From assembly GCA_025934635.1 (NCBI GenBank), contig JAICWX010000404.1, positions 1 through 6,879 of the forward strand: a stretch of DNA of 6,879 bases. The letters run 5' to 3'. Source of the DNA: Streptosporangiaceae bacterium. GTDB lineage: Bacteria > Actinomycetota > Actinomycetes > Streptosporangiales > Streptosporangiaceae. The notes beneath the pieces were generated by a model. It was given only the letters and a program-made list of their open reading frames with translations, made no database searches and was not told the origin of the DNA. The position numbers and the translations under genes were made by a program. Of this stretch, positions 1 through 6,183 are shown piece by piece; the first letter of the stretch is position 1; every line of letters starts with the position of its first letter.

Positions 1-113
1 GACAGCATGCCCACCCGGTCGCCGGGGCCGACCCCCGCCGAACGCAACGCGCCGGCCAGCCGCGCCACCCGGTCCGCCGACTCCGCCACCGTGCGGACCC
101 GTCCCCGGTACAC
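1..113 (-). CDS. Acyl-CoA synthetase / AMP-dependent ligase, N-terminal fragment with unresolved start
   Basis: The minus-strand frame reads a typical adenylate-forming-enzyme N-terminus: VRTVAESADRVARLAGALRS followed by AGVGPGDRVGML. This matches the FadD-like region just before the first strands of the AMP-binding domain. Family members activate a fatty or other carboxylic acid with ATP and load it onto CoA. The AMP-binding and catalytic motifs lie beyond the left edge, so the substrate cannot be inferred. The first usable start codon in frame is the GTG at 113-111, but it has no close Shine-Dalgarno; the nearest AGGAG lies about 19 nt upstream. Family-like residues (QQEPDRPLTVYRGR) continue upstream of that GTG, and the frame stays open back to a TAG at 194-192 without ATG, GTG or TTG. 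The gene may therefore be 5'-truncated, frameshifted or N-terminally shortened. The family call is fairly firm; the start is not. Confidence 0.62.
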   Translation of the reverse strand, partial: MYRGRVRTVAESADRVARLAGALRSAGVGPGDRVGML

Positions 114-178
114 CGTCAGCGGGCGGTCTGGCTCCTGCTGCGGGCGATTCCAGCGATGAGGCCACTTTCCCGCGGCCC

Positions 179-196
179 CGCTAACGAAGCGCTAAC
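179..196 (-). repeat. Short direct repeat with 11-bp period upstream of the ligase fragment
   Basis: CGCTAAC occurs at 179-185 and again at 190-196 on the plus strand, which is GTTAGCG twice on the minus strand. The 11-bp period puts both copies on one face of the helix, as in tandem half-site operators; the PhoP boxes of Streptomyces use 11-nt direct repeat units. The repeat lies between the end of the regulator gene and the ligase fragment, where an upstream operator of the ligase would sit. Only two units are seen and they do not match the PhoP consensus well, so chance is possible. Confidence 0.3.
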
Positions 197-205
197 CGGG
201 TCGTG

Positions 206-227
206 CTCCACGTCGTCTGGACTGGAG
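206..227 (-). terminator. Weak hairpin after the LAL regulator gene, possible terminator
   Basis: CTCCA (206-210) pairs with TGGAG (223-227), and the inner GTC (212-214) pairs with GAC (220-222). This gives 8 bp with one bulged base and a 5-nt loop. It starts 17 nt beyond the regulator's TGA at 246-244. There is no T-tract in either direction, so the terminator call rests only on position and fold. Confidence 0.22.
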
Positions 228-243
228 AGGTACTGACCGCCTG

Positions 244-3165
244 TCAGGCGTCCGGAGTGGGTGACGCCGCGGCGGAGCCGAAGGCGTCCAGGAGCTGGCC
301 GCGGCCGCTGATGCCGAGCTTGCGGTACGCGCGGCTCAGGTGGGTCTCCACGGTCTTCGTCGTCACGAACAGGGTCTGGGCGATGGTGGCGTTGCCTTCG
401 CCGTGCAAGGCGAGCAGGGCGACCCGGCGTTCGGCCGGGGTAAGCGCGCCGATCCCGGCCGTCGCCGGCTGGCGGGGGCGTGCGCCGGCGGCGACGAGCT
501 CGCTCCGGGCCCGCTCGGCCAGCGGGCGGGCCTGCAGCCGGTCGGCGAGTCCGAGGCCGTCCCGCAGCGGGCGGCGGCTGGCCTCCCGCCGCCCGGCCCG
601 GCGCAGGGCGGCACCCAGCTCGACGAGGGCGCGGGCGTGCTCGAGGGCCGCTGGGGTCTGCGCCAGGAGCTCCGCGGCCTCGGCCAGGGTGGCGGTGTCC
701 GCGGCCGGGCGGGCCACCATGCCGGTGATCCTCAGGGCCGCGCCGATGTGGGCGGCGATCCCGGTCGAACGCGCCCGGTCCAGGGCCGCAGCGGCCAGCC
801 GGTGGGCCTCGGCATGGTCACCGAGGTGATGCGCGGCGAGCGCGGCGGTGATCCGCCAGGGCAGCAGGCCGGGATGATCGATACGGTAGGTCTGCTCCAG
901 ATGCTGCCCGGCGCCGCTGGCCGCCGCCAGCGCGGTGACGGGATCGTGGTCGGCCAGGGCGAGACGGGCCCTGGCGTGCGAGACCAGGGCCGCGTCCATC
1001 GAATCGGGGGGGCATTCGGCGGCCCGGCGCAGTGACATCCGGGCGGCGGGATGATCGCCGAGGTCCAGCTGGATCTCGGCACCGAGCCCGGCCACCCACC
1101 CGATGGCTCCTCCCCAGCCGGCGTCGATGCCGCTACGGGCCGCTGCCTCCTGATCGGCGAGCGCGGCGGTGAGGGCACCCCGGCGGAACCGGGACAGCGC
1201 CCGGTGAAAGCAGCCTGAACTGTAGGCGAGCAGGTCTCCGCGGCGGCTGGCGGCTTCCAGGGCGGCATCGGCGGCCGCCTCCGCCGCCGCCCACTCTCCC
1301 GCGATCACCAGGGCGTGATCGACGAGCGCGAACAGCATGCCGTGATCAGACGGATCGACCTGGGGATCAGCACTGAGCGCACGGGCAGCCATGGCGCGTA
1401 CGGCCGCCGGCGGGTCGCCGCCCAGGGCCAGGCGCAGGGTGACGTGCGCGAGCAGGCGAACATGCCGCGGCGGCGACCCCGCGCGGGCATCACGCAGCAC
1501 CGGGGCCACCCACAGGCCGGCCTCCGACTGGAGCGCCGGGTGGAAGGTCGCGACGCCGAGATACTCGGTCAGCGCGTCCGGCCACGCCGGATCCCGCGGG
1601 TCGAGCAGCTCGAGCGCCGCCCGTCCGGCCGCCGCAGCCAGGTCACGCTCGCCGCGAGCCCGGTTGATATGGGCCAGCGCGCCGAGCGCGGCGGTGCGGG
1701 CATGAATCTCAGCGGGGCCAAGCAAGGTCAGCGCTTCGGACACGGTGGCGTGGGCGGTCGTGTCTCCGCCGGTGGCCTGGGCCCGGGCCAGCTCGATCAG
1801 CAGTCCCGCCCGCTCCGGTGACCGCGGTGGCTCGGCCAGCGCCCGCTGCAGCAGGCGGGCGGCGACGGCTGGATCGCCGCGCCGGAGCGCCCGGCCGGCC
1901 GCCTCGGTCAGGATCGCGACGCTGCCCTGATCACCTTCCGGTTCGGCGGCCAGCAGATGGGCGGCTACCCGATCCGCGCTCTCGCCCTCGGCGGCGAGCA
2001 GTTCCGCGGCCCGGCGGTGCGCCCGGGAACGCGCGAACCCGGGCAGGTCCGCGTAGACCGCGGCGCCGACGAGCGCGTGGGTGAAGCCGAGCGGGTTGCC
2101 GTCGCGTATCAGCCGGGCGGCGGCGAGCCGGTCCGCGGCCTGCTCGGCCTCGATCAGCGGCAGGTCCGCATGAGCGGCGGCCCGGCGCAGCGGCACGCCG
2201 TCGCCGAGTACGGCCACCGAGGCGGCGAGCGTCGTGGCGGCCCGCGGCAGCAGGCTCAGCCGGGTCAGCACCGACCGCAGCACGGTCTCCGGGAGCAGCT
2301 GCCCGACGGCGGCCGCGACCGGAGTATCCCCGCTGGCCCGCAGCGAGCGCAGCAGCTCCGCGGTGAAGAAGGGGTTGCCCCCGCTGGCCCGGGCGACCGC
2401 GTCCGCCAGGTCGGGTCCCGCCGCGGGGAATGCCGCCGCGGTCAGCTGGCCGACTGCGACCGCCGTCAGCGGGGCGGGCGTCAGCATGCGGGCACGCGGG
2501 TGGCGGGAAAGCCGCTGGAGGCCGGGCGCATCATCGGGCACATCGGCGGGCGGCTCGCCGTCGCGGAGCGCGACCGCCAGCGACAGCGGCAGCCGGTCGG
2601 CCCGGTCGGCCAGCATGGCCAGGAACCGCAGCGACGGCGCGTCGGCCCATTGCACGTCGTCCACCGTGATCAGCAACGGCCTGGTCCCGGCGGCACCCAG
2701 GTTCCAGCCGGCCAGGTGCGCCGCGATCCAGCACAGGCCGCGCAGCGTGGCACCGGTAACGGCCAGATCCGGCCCCGCGGACCCGGCGAGCAGGGGGGCC
2801 GCGGGGGCAGCCAGGCCGGTGAGCAGCCGAGCACGTTCGGCTGCGGATGCCGCCAGCAACGGCGGCGCGAGCAGCTCCGTGGCTACCCCGAGGGCTACGG
2901 TCCGCTCGAGTTCCCGCCCGCGTCCGGCGAGCACCGTCATCCCTGATCGCCTGGCCTCGGATTCGGCCGCGCTCAGCAGGGCGCTCTTGCCGGTCCCGGG
3001 CGGTCCGTGGATCACCACCACGGTGCCGGCGCCGGCCCGCGCCGCGTCCGCCGCGGCCCGCAGCACGACCAGCTCCTCGTCCCGTTCCAGCAGGACCTGA
3101 CGTCCGCCAGGGCCGCTCCCGGCCGGATCGCGCGCGGCCCCGGGAAGATCGGCGTCAGCGTGCAA
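244..3165 (-). CDS. LAL-family transcriptional regulator: AAA/STAND ATPase with C-terminal LuxR HTH
   Basis: This 973-aa protein has the full architecture of large ATP-binding LuxR regulators. LLERDEELVVLRAAADAA (about residues 25-42) leads into a Walker A motif, GPPGTGKS (54-61). A Walker B-type strand, LLITVDDVQWAD (164-175), and the family motif SGGNPFF (261-267) follow. From about 290 to 890 the protein is Ala/Leu-rich helical sequence resembling a winged-helix plus TPR-like sensor region, including FTHALVGAAVYADL. The C-terminus (908-963) is a LuxR/GerE HTH: LTPAERRVALLALHGEGNAT, then TVETHLSRAYRKLGI. There is no receiver domain, so phosphorelay control is not expected; family members are thought to use ATP and an inducer to control oligomerisation. 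The start is TTG at 3165-3163, supported by a strong Shine-Dalgarno. The gene is divergent from the exported-protein gene, so it may control that gene, itself, or both. That target is inferred. Length and motifs look intact; the inducing ligand is unknown. Confidence 0.93.
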   Translation of the reverse strand: MHADADLPGAARDPAGSGPGGRQVLLERDEELVVLRAAADAARAGAGTVVVIHGPPGTGKSALLSAAESEARRSGMTVLAGRGRELERTVALGVATELLAPPLLAASAAERARLLTGLAAPAAPLLAGSAGPDLAVTGATLRGLCWIAAHLAGWNLGAAGTRPLLITVDDVQWADAPSLRFLAMLADRADRLPLSLAVALRDGEPPADVPDDAPGLQRLSRHPRARMLTPAPLTAVAVGQLTAAAFPAAGPDLADAVARASGGNPFFTAELLRSLRASGDTPVAAAVGQLLPETVLRSVLTRLSLLPRAATTLAASVAVLGDGVPLRRAAAHADLPLIEAEQAADRLAAARLIRDGNPLGFTHALVGAAVYADLPGFARSRAHRRAAELLAAEGESADRVAAHLLAAEPEGDQGSVAILTEAAGRALRRGDPAVAARLLQRALAEPPRSPERAGLLIELARAQATGGDTTAHATVSEALTLLGPAEIHARTAALGALAHINRARGERDLAAAAGRAALELLDPRDPAWPDALTEYLGVATFHPALQSEAGLWVAPVLRDARAGSPPRHVRLLAHVTLRLALGGDPPAAVRAMAARALSADPQVDPSDHGMLFALVDHALVIAGEWAAAEAAADAALEAASRRGDLLAYSSGCFHRALSRFRRGALTAALADQEAAARSGIDAGWGGAIGWVAGLGAEIQLDLGDHPAARMSLRRAAECPPDSMDAALVSHARARLALADHDPVTALAAASGAGQHLEQTYRIDHPGLLPWRITAALAAHHLGDHAEAHRLAAAALDRARSTGIAAHIGAALRITGMVARPAADTATLAEAAELLAQTPAALEHARALVELGAALRRAGRREASRRPLRDGLGLADRLQARPLAERARSELVAAGARPRQPATAGIGALTPAERRVALLALHGEGNATIAQTLFVTTKTVETHLSRAYRKLGISGRGQLLDAFGSAAASPTPDA

Positions 3166-3170
3166 CGAGT

Positions 3171-3180
3171 CCCTCTCCCC
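3171..3180 (-). promoter_or_regulatory. Ribosome binding site fixing the TTG start of the LAL regulator
   Basis: The minus strand reads GGGGAGAGGGACTCG immediately before TTG. GGAG lies 9 nt and the AGGG end 5 nt from the start codon, a near-ideal purine-rich Shine-Dalgarno. No other start with a comparable site occurs before the conserved LLERDEE segment, so the TTG is preferred. Confidence 0.7.
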
Positions 3181-3192
3181 AATCTCCCGCGG

Positions 3193-3242
3193 CCGGGGCT
3201 AGCGCTTTTACGCCGAAATCAGGCATCAGCGTATAGCCCCGG
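3193..3242. repeat. Nested inverted repeat in the divergent promoter region, candidate operator
   Basis: CCGGGGCTA (3193-3201) is exactly mirrored by TAGCCCCGG (3234-3242). Inside it, TACGC (3209-3213) is mirrored by GCGTA (3229-3233), which directly abuts the right outer arm. The two tiers give 9+5 bp with a 7-base bulge on the left only and a 15-base centre. The central sequence is noticeably AT-richer than its surroundings. The element begins 27 bp upstream of the TTG start of the regulator and overlaps a candidate promoter for the opposite gene. It could be an operator for the LAL protein or a folded leader in either transcript. No binding evidence can be drawn from sequence alone. Confidence 0.45.
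3207..3237 (+). promoter_or_regulatory. Candidate promoter for the exported-protein gene
   Basis: TTTACG (3207-3212) resembles a -35 element (TTGACG-like). GTATAG (3231-3236) or TATAGC (3232-3237) resembles a -10 box, with an 18-19 bp spacer. This is the only AT-rich patch of this kind in the divergent gap. It would start transcription near 3243-3246 and give a 5' leader of about 140 nt containing the hairpin at 3295-3316. The match is moderate; a promoter for the minus-strand gene within the same patch is equally possible. Confidence 0.28.
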
Positions 3243-3294
3243 TCAGGACACGAGAACCGCCGGTGACGGTCCTGGCCTCGCCGGGGTGGCAAAA

Positions 3295-3316
3295 CATCAG
3301 GGTCCGCACCCTGATG
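3295..3316. promoter_or_regulatory. Perfect 9-bp-stem hairpin in the divergent region; terminator-like on the minus strand
   Basis: CATCAGGGT (3295-3303), a CCGC loop (3304-3307) and ACCCTGATG (3308-3316) form a perfect stem with a 4-nt loop. The plus strand has AAAA at 3291-3294 just before it. A minus-strand transcript would therefore read hairpin then UUUU, the form of an intrinsic terminator or attenuator. That element would lie about 125 nt upstream of the regulator's start. In the plus direction the hairpin would sit in the 5' leader of the exported-protein mRNA, about 70 nt before its start. It could equally be a protein-binding dyad. Confidence 0.5.
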
Positions 3317-3386
3317 CGCAGTCCGGCGGCGGGCGGCATCGTGTCTGCGTTGCCGCAAGGCTGCGCTGACCCTGGGGAGACGTACC

Positions 3387-5537
3387 ATGAGCACCGCCCG
3401 TGACCGCGATCAGACATCCGGCTGGTTCCGGCGCCAGATCCGGCGGCCAGCCGTCCTCGGCACCGGGCTGGTGGCCACGACCGCCCTCCTCAGCGGGAGC
3501 GCGACCGTGCTGACGGCCGGTTCCGCGTCCGCGGACACGACGACAAGCACCCAGTCCTTCACCGAGGCGGGCGCCTATTACGTCACCGTGCCGCAGAACG
3601 TCTCGGCGTTCAGCCTGGCCGGCCTGGGCGGCGCCGGCGCGAACGGCCAGCCGGCCTCGGACAACGTGTCGACGGGAGGAACCGGAGGCTCCGGCAGCTC
3701 TGTCACCGAGAGCTTCTCGGACCCTTCTAGCATCATCATCCCGGGTGACGTGCTCGAGATCGTCGTCGGCGCCGGGGGCGGCGGCGCCGACGGCGGAACC
3801 GGCGACGGGATCGCGGGGAACGGCGGCAACGGCGGTGGCGTCACCTTCATCTACGACCAGTCCACCAGCGAGTACTTCCTCGTCGCGGCGGGCGGCGGCG
3901 GCGGAGGCGGCGGCAGCGGCCTGTTCCCCGGCTACAACGGCGGGAACGGGGGCACCGACGGCCCCGGCGGCGCGGGCATCGGCCAGTACGGCGGCTCCAT
4001 CGGTACCCCCGGAGCCGAGGGGCCGAACTGCTTCTCCGCCAGCACCAGCCCGGACGAAGGCGGCACCGGCCAGAAGGCGCCGACCGCCAGCGCCGATGGA
4101 GGCGGCGGCGGCGGGGGCGGCGGAATCTGCGGCGGCTCCGGCGGCAAGGCGGACGTCGGCAGCGGCGGCGGAGGCGGCGGCTCCGGGTACAGCGTCTGGG
4201 CCGGCTCCGCGAGCAGCCACTCGCTCACCCCGGGCAGCAACACCGGGGACGGATCGGCGTCCGTCACCTTCACGGTGACCACCCAGGCACCAGCCATCAC
4301 GTCCGCCAGCTGCATGTACGCCACCTCGGACGGCAGCGGCCACTTCTCCGCCGGGCACGTGACCGCCACCGGCATCCCGGCGCCTGACCTGAGCCTGATC
4401 AACCCGCCGAGCTGGCTCGGCCTCGGCAACCAGGTCGTCACCTACTCGGGCAACGGGGCGCCGACGACCAGCGCGGCGCTGAAGGACCTGGGCACAGTCG
4501 CCGACGGCCAGTACACCGTGCCAGTGGAGGCCAGCAACAGCGCGAGCAGCATCATCGAGCCGCTCTCGCTGGCCATCGAGCCGGGTTCCTCCCCGGCCTT
4601 CGTCTCCGCCGCCACGGCGACCGCTACCGCGGGGACGCCGTTCGGCTTCGATGTCCGCACCGCGAGCTGCCCGGCGATCAACGACTACGCGCTCCAGGAC
4701 GTCGACGCCGCGACCAGCAGCTGGCTGACGATCGACACCGCGACCGGTGAGCTGTCGGGCACTCCGACGGCAGCTGCCGCGGGCACTCACACGTTCACGA
4801 TCGTGGGCGCCGCGACCGGAAGCTCCGTATCCATCACCCAGTCGTTCACGCTGACGGTCAACGGCCCGGCCGCCACGGCTCCGGGCGCGCCGGCGATCGG
4901 CACCGCGAGCGCGGGCAACGCCCAGGCCACCGTGAGCTTCACTCCGCCCGCCAGCAACGGCGGCGCGGCCATCACCACGTACACCGTCACCGCGACCGAC
5001 CACACCAGCGCCGCCCAGGGCGGCCAGACCGCCACCGGGACCGGAAGCCCGGTTACGGTCACCGGCCTGACCAACGGCGACAGCTACACCTTCACCGTGA
5101 CCGCGACCAACTCGGCCGGCACCGGGCCGGCCTCCAGCCCTTCCAGCGCGGTCACCCCGGAACCGCCCGGCAAGCCGTCGGCCGACCTGTCGGTGACGCT
5201 CAGCCCGCACGCCACCGCGGCTGACGGCTCGACCTTCACCGAGACGGTCACCGTGACCAACCACGGCCCGTGGGCCGCCACCGGCGTCCGCACCGCCGTG
5301 ACGGTTCCCGGCCAGCTCACCGTCACCGCCGACCCCGGCGGGACCAAGACCGGGCCGGTCGTCTCGTGGACCGATGCCTCGCTCGGCGCGAACCAGTCCG
5401 TCACCTACACCATCACCTTCAAGGTCGCGGCCAAGGCCCGCGGGACGGTCCTGATCGCCGCCGCGACCGTCGCGCCGAAGGTCACCGACCCGAAACCGCT
5501 CAACAACGCGGCCGTCATCACGGTCAGGTTCCGCTAG
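3387..5537 (+). CDS. Secreted multidomain protein: glycine-rich domain, Ig-like repeats, FN3 and DUF11-like domain
   Basis: The 716-aa product starts at ATG with GGAG 7 nt upstream (3376-3379). Residues 1-49 are an export signal: a basic n-region (FRRQIRR), a hydrophobic core (about 21-45) and a likely cleavage site after ASA49. FRRQI is only a weak Tat motif, so Sec is more likely. Residues 55-298 form a glycine-rich domain that opens SFTEAGAYYVTVPQNVSAFS, has Gly runs of 8, 9 and 6, and closes ASVTFTV, as in bacterial Gly-rich beta domains. Residues 301-398 and 402-492 look like putative Ig (He_PIG) modules; the second has WLTIDTATGELSGTPT. Residues 498-592 are FN3 (LTNGDSYTFTVTATNSAGTG). 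Residues 598-716 are DUF11-like (VTVTNHGPWAATGV...NNAAV). Cysteines are at 215, 248, 309 and 428. No LPXTG motif or C-terminal membrane helix is seen, so the protein is probably released or loosely wall-associated. Catalytic motifs are absent; an adhesive or structural role is inferred. Confidence 0.9.
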   Translation: MSTARDRDQTSGWFRRQIRRPAVLGTGLVATTALLSGSATVLTAGSASADTTTSTQSFTEAGAYYVTVPQNVSAFSLAGLGGAGANGQPASDNVSTGGTGGSGSSVTESFSDPSSIIIPGDVLEIVVGAGGGGADGGTGDGIAGNGGNGGGVTFIYDQSTSEYFLVAAGGGGGGGGSGLFPGYNGGNGGTDGPGGAGIGQYGGSIGTPGAEGPNCFSASTSPDEGGTGQKAPTASADGGGGGGGGGICGGSGGKADVGSGGGGGGSGYSVWAGSASSHSLTPGSNTGDGSASVTFTVTTQAPAITSASCMYATSDGSGHFSAGHVTATGIPAPDLSLINPPSWLGLGNQVVTYSGNGAPTTSAALKDLGTVADGQYTVPVEASNSASSIIEPLSLAIEPGSSPAFVSAATATATAGTPFGFDVRTASCPAINDYALQDVDAATSSWLTIDTATGELSGTPTAAAAGTHTFTIVGAATGSSVSITQSFTLTVNGPAATAPGAPAIGTASAGNAQATVSFTPPASNGGAAITTYTVTATDHTSAAQGGQTATGTGSPVTVTGLTNGDSYTFTVTATNSAGTGPASSPSSAVTPEPPGKPSADLSVTLSPHATAADGSTFTETVTVTNHGPWAATGVRTAVTVPGQLTVTADPGGTKTGPVVSWTDASLGANQSVTYTITFKVAAKARGTVLIAAATVAPKVTDPKPLNNAAVITVRFR
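3768..4187 (+). repeat. GGC-rich low-complexity tract encoding the glycine-rich domain
   Basis: This stretch is dominated by GGC/GGN codons (protein residues about 128-267), with the densest runs near 3891-3914, 4098-4124 and 4164-4181. The intervening non-Gly residues differ, so it is imperfect low complexity and not an exact tandem repeat. Such tracts are prone to slippage and to short-read assembly collapse, but the frame here stays open through the whole tract. Confidence 0.6.
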
Positions 5538-5543
5538 CTGGTC

Positions 5544-5581
5544 ACGGCCGGCGTTTCACGAGGATTCCTCGAACCGGCCGT
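5544..5581. terminator. Two-tier hairpin between convergent genes, candidate bidirectional terminator
   Basis: ACGGCCGG (5544-5551) is exactly mirrored by CCGGCCGT (5574-5581). Inside it CGAGGA (5559-5564) is mirrored by TCCTCG (5566-5571). The two stems are separated by an asymmetric internal loop of 7 and 2 nt. The structure begins 6 nt after the TAG of the exported-protein gene and covers the last codons of the oppositely directed ABC ATPase gene. Position between convergent genes favours a shared terminator. Neither side has a T-tract, which is common for actinobacterial terminators but weakens the call. Confidence 0.45.
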
Positions 5582-6183
5582 TCCTCATCTGCCCGAGCCG
5601 CGGGGCCCGGGCGGCCACCACGCTGTCGTGAGTGACCAGCACCATGGTCAGGCCCCGGGTCCGCCACAGGTCCTCGAGCAGGGCGATGATCTCGTCCCGG
5701 GTGCCCTCGTCGAGGTTGCCGGTCGGCTCGTCGGCCAGCAGCACCCGCGGCTCCTTGACCAGCGCACGGGCGATCGCCACGCGCTGCTGCTGGCCGCCGG
5801 ACAGCTCGGAGGGCAGATGCCGCAGCCGCCCGCAGGCGCAGCGGCACCAGCGCCGCCTCGACGTTCTCCGCGGCGCTGAGCGTCGGGATCAGGTTGAAGG
5901 TCTGGAAGACGAACCCGACCGACCGGGCCCGCACCCGGGTGACCTTGGCCTCCGGCAGCCGGGCCAGGTCCGTGCCGTCGAACTCGACCGCGCCGGCGGT
6001 CGGCCGGTCCAGGCCGCCCAGGATCTGCAGCAGGGTGGACTTGCCGTGCCCGGTCGGTCCCTGGACGGCGAGCCACTCGCCGTCGCGGATGACCAGGTCC
6101 ACGCCGCGCAGGGCCAGGACCTCGCTGTGGCCCCGCCGGTAGCGCCTGACCACGCCGGACAGCTGGTACACGGTGTCGGCCAT
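5556..6183 (-). pseudogene. MacB/LolD-type ABC transporter ATPase, disrupted by frameshift and internal deletion
   Basis: The gene starts at ATG 6183-6181 ([15 protein letters not shown]), overlapping the permease stop as TGATG. The first 119 residues are normal: Walker [10 protein letters not shown] (42-50) and Q-loop [10 protein letters not shown] (Gln 94), through [14 protein letters not shown]. After that, near 5815-5845, the original frame gives Arg/Ala-rich nonsense to a stop at 5544-5542. The rest of the ATPase continues in another frame: [20 protein letters not shown] (signature), [13 protein letters not shown] (Walker B and D-loop), VLVTHD (H-loop), ending at TGA 5558-5556. Between VPLRL and LPSEL roughly 18 residues of the usual helical segment are missing, for example the part between ENVE and LSGGQQQ in MacB. 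The net change equals loss of 2 (mod 3) or gain of 1. The unshifted product lacks the signature and Walker B and could not hydrolyse ATP. A real deletion or an assembly or sequencing error at GC-rich short repeats would both explain this. Confidence 0.82.

Noticed and set aside
238..250. Palindrome CGCCTG-T-CAGGCG over the regulator's stop codon
   Set aside because: The 1-nt centre is too tight for an RNA hairpin, and a 6-bp dyad in such GC-rich DNA is readily found by chance.
1957..2946. Plus-strand open frames (up to 329 codons) opposite the LAL regulator
   Set aside because: Composition is Gly/Arg/Gln-rich without domains, while the minus frame encodes an uninterrupted LAL protein with Walker and HTH motifs.
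3387..3536. Tat signal peptide on the exported protein
   Set aside because: The FRRQIRR segment lacks the preceding Ser/Thr and the hydrophobic residue at the last consensus positions; a Sec signal with a long basic n-region fits better.
3768..4187. Possible CRISPR or exact tandem repeat array in the GGC-rich region
   Set aside because: Units are not of fixed length or sequence and there are no spacers; it is low-complexity coding sequence for poly-glycine runs.
3297..5264. A 655-codon open frame on the minus strand, opposite the exported-protein gene
   Set aside because: Its translation is Arg/Gly/Ala-rich with no recognisable domain, and it lies wholly antisense to a gene with a clear signal peptide and known folds. 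Long antisense frames are expected when third codon positions are nearly all G or C.
5800..5860. Programmed ribosomal frameshifting to join the two ATPase halves
   Set aside because: No slippery heptamer or downstream structure is evident, and a conserved segment of about 18 residues is missing as well, which frameshifting alone would not explain.
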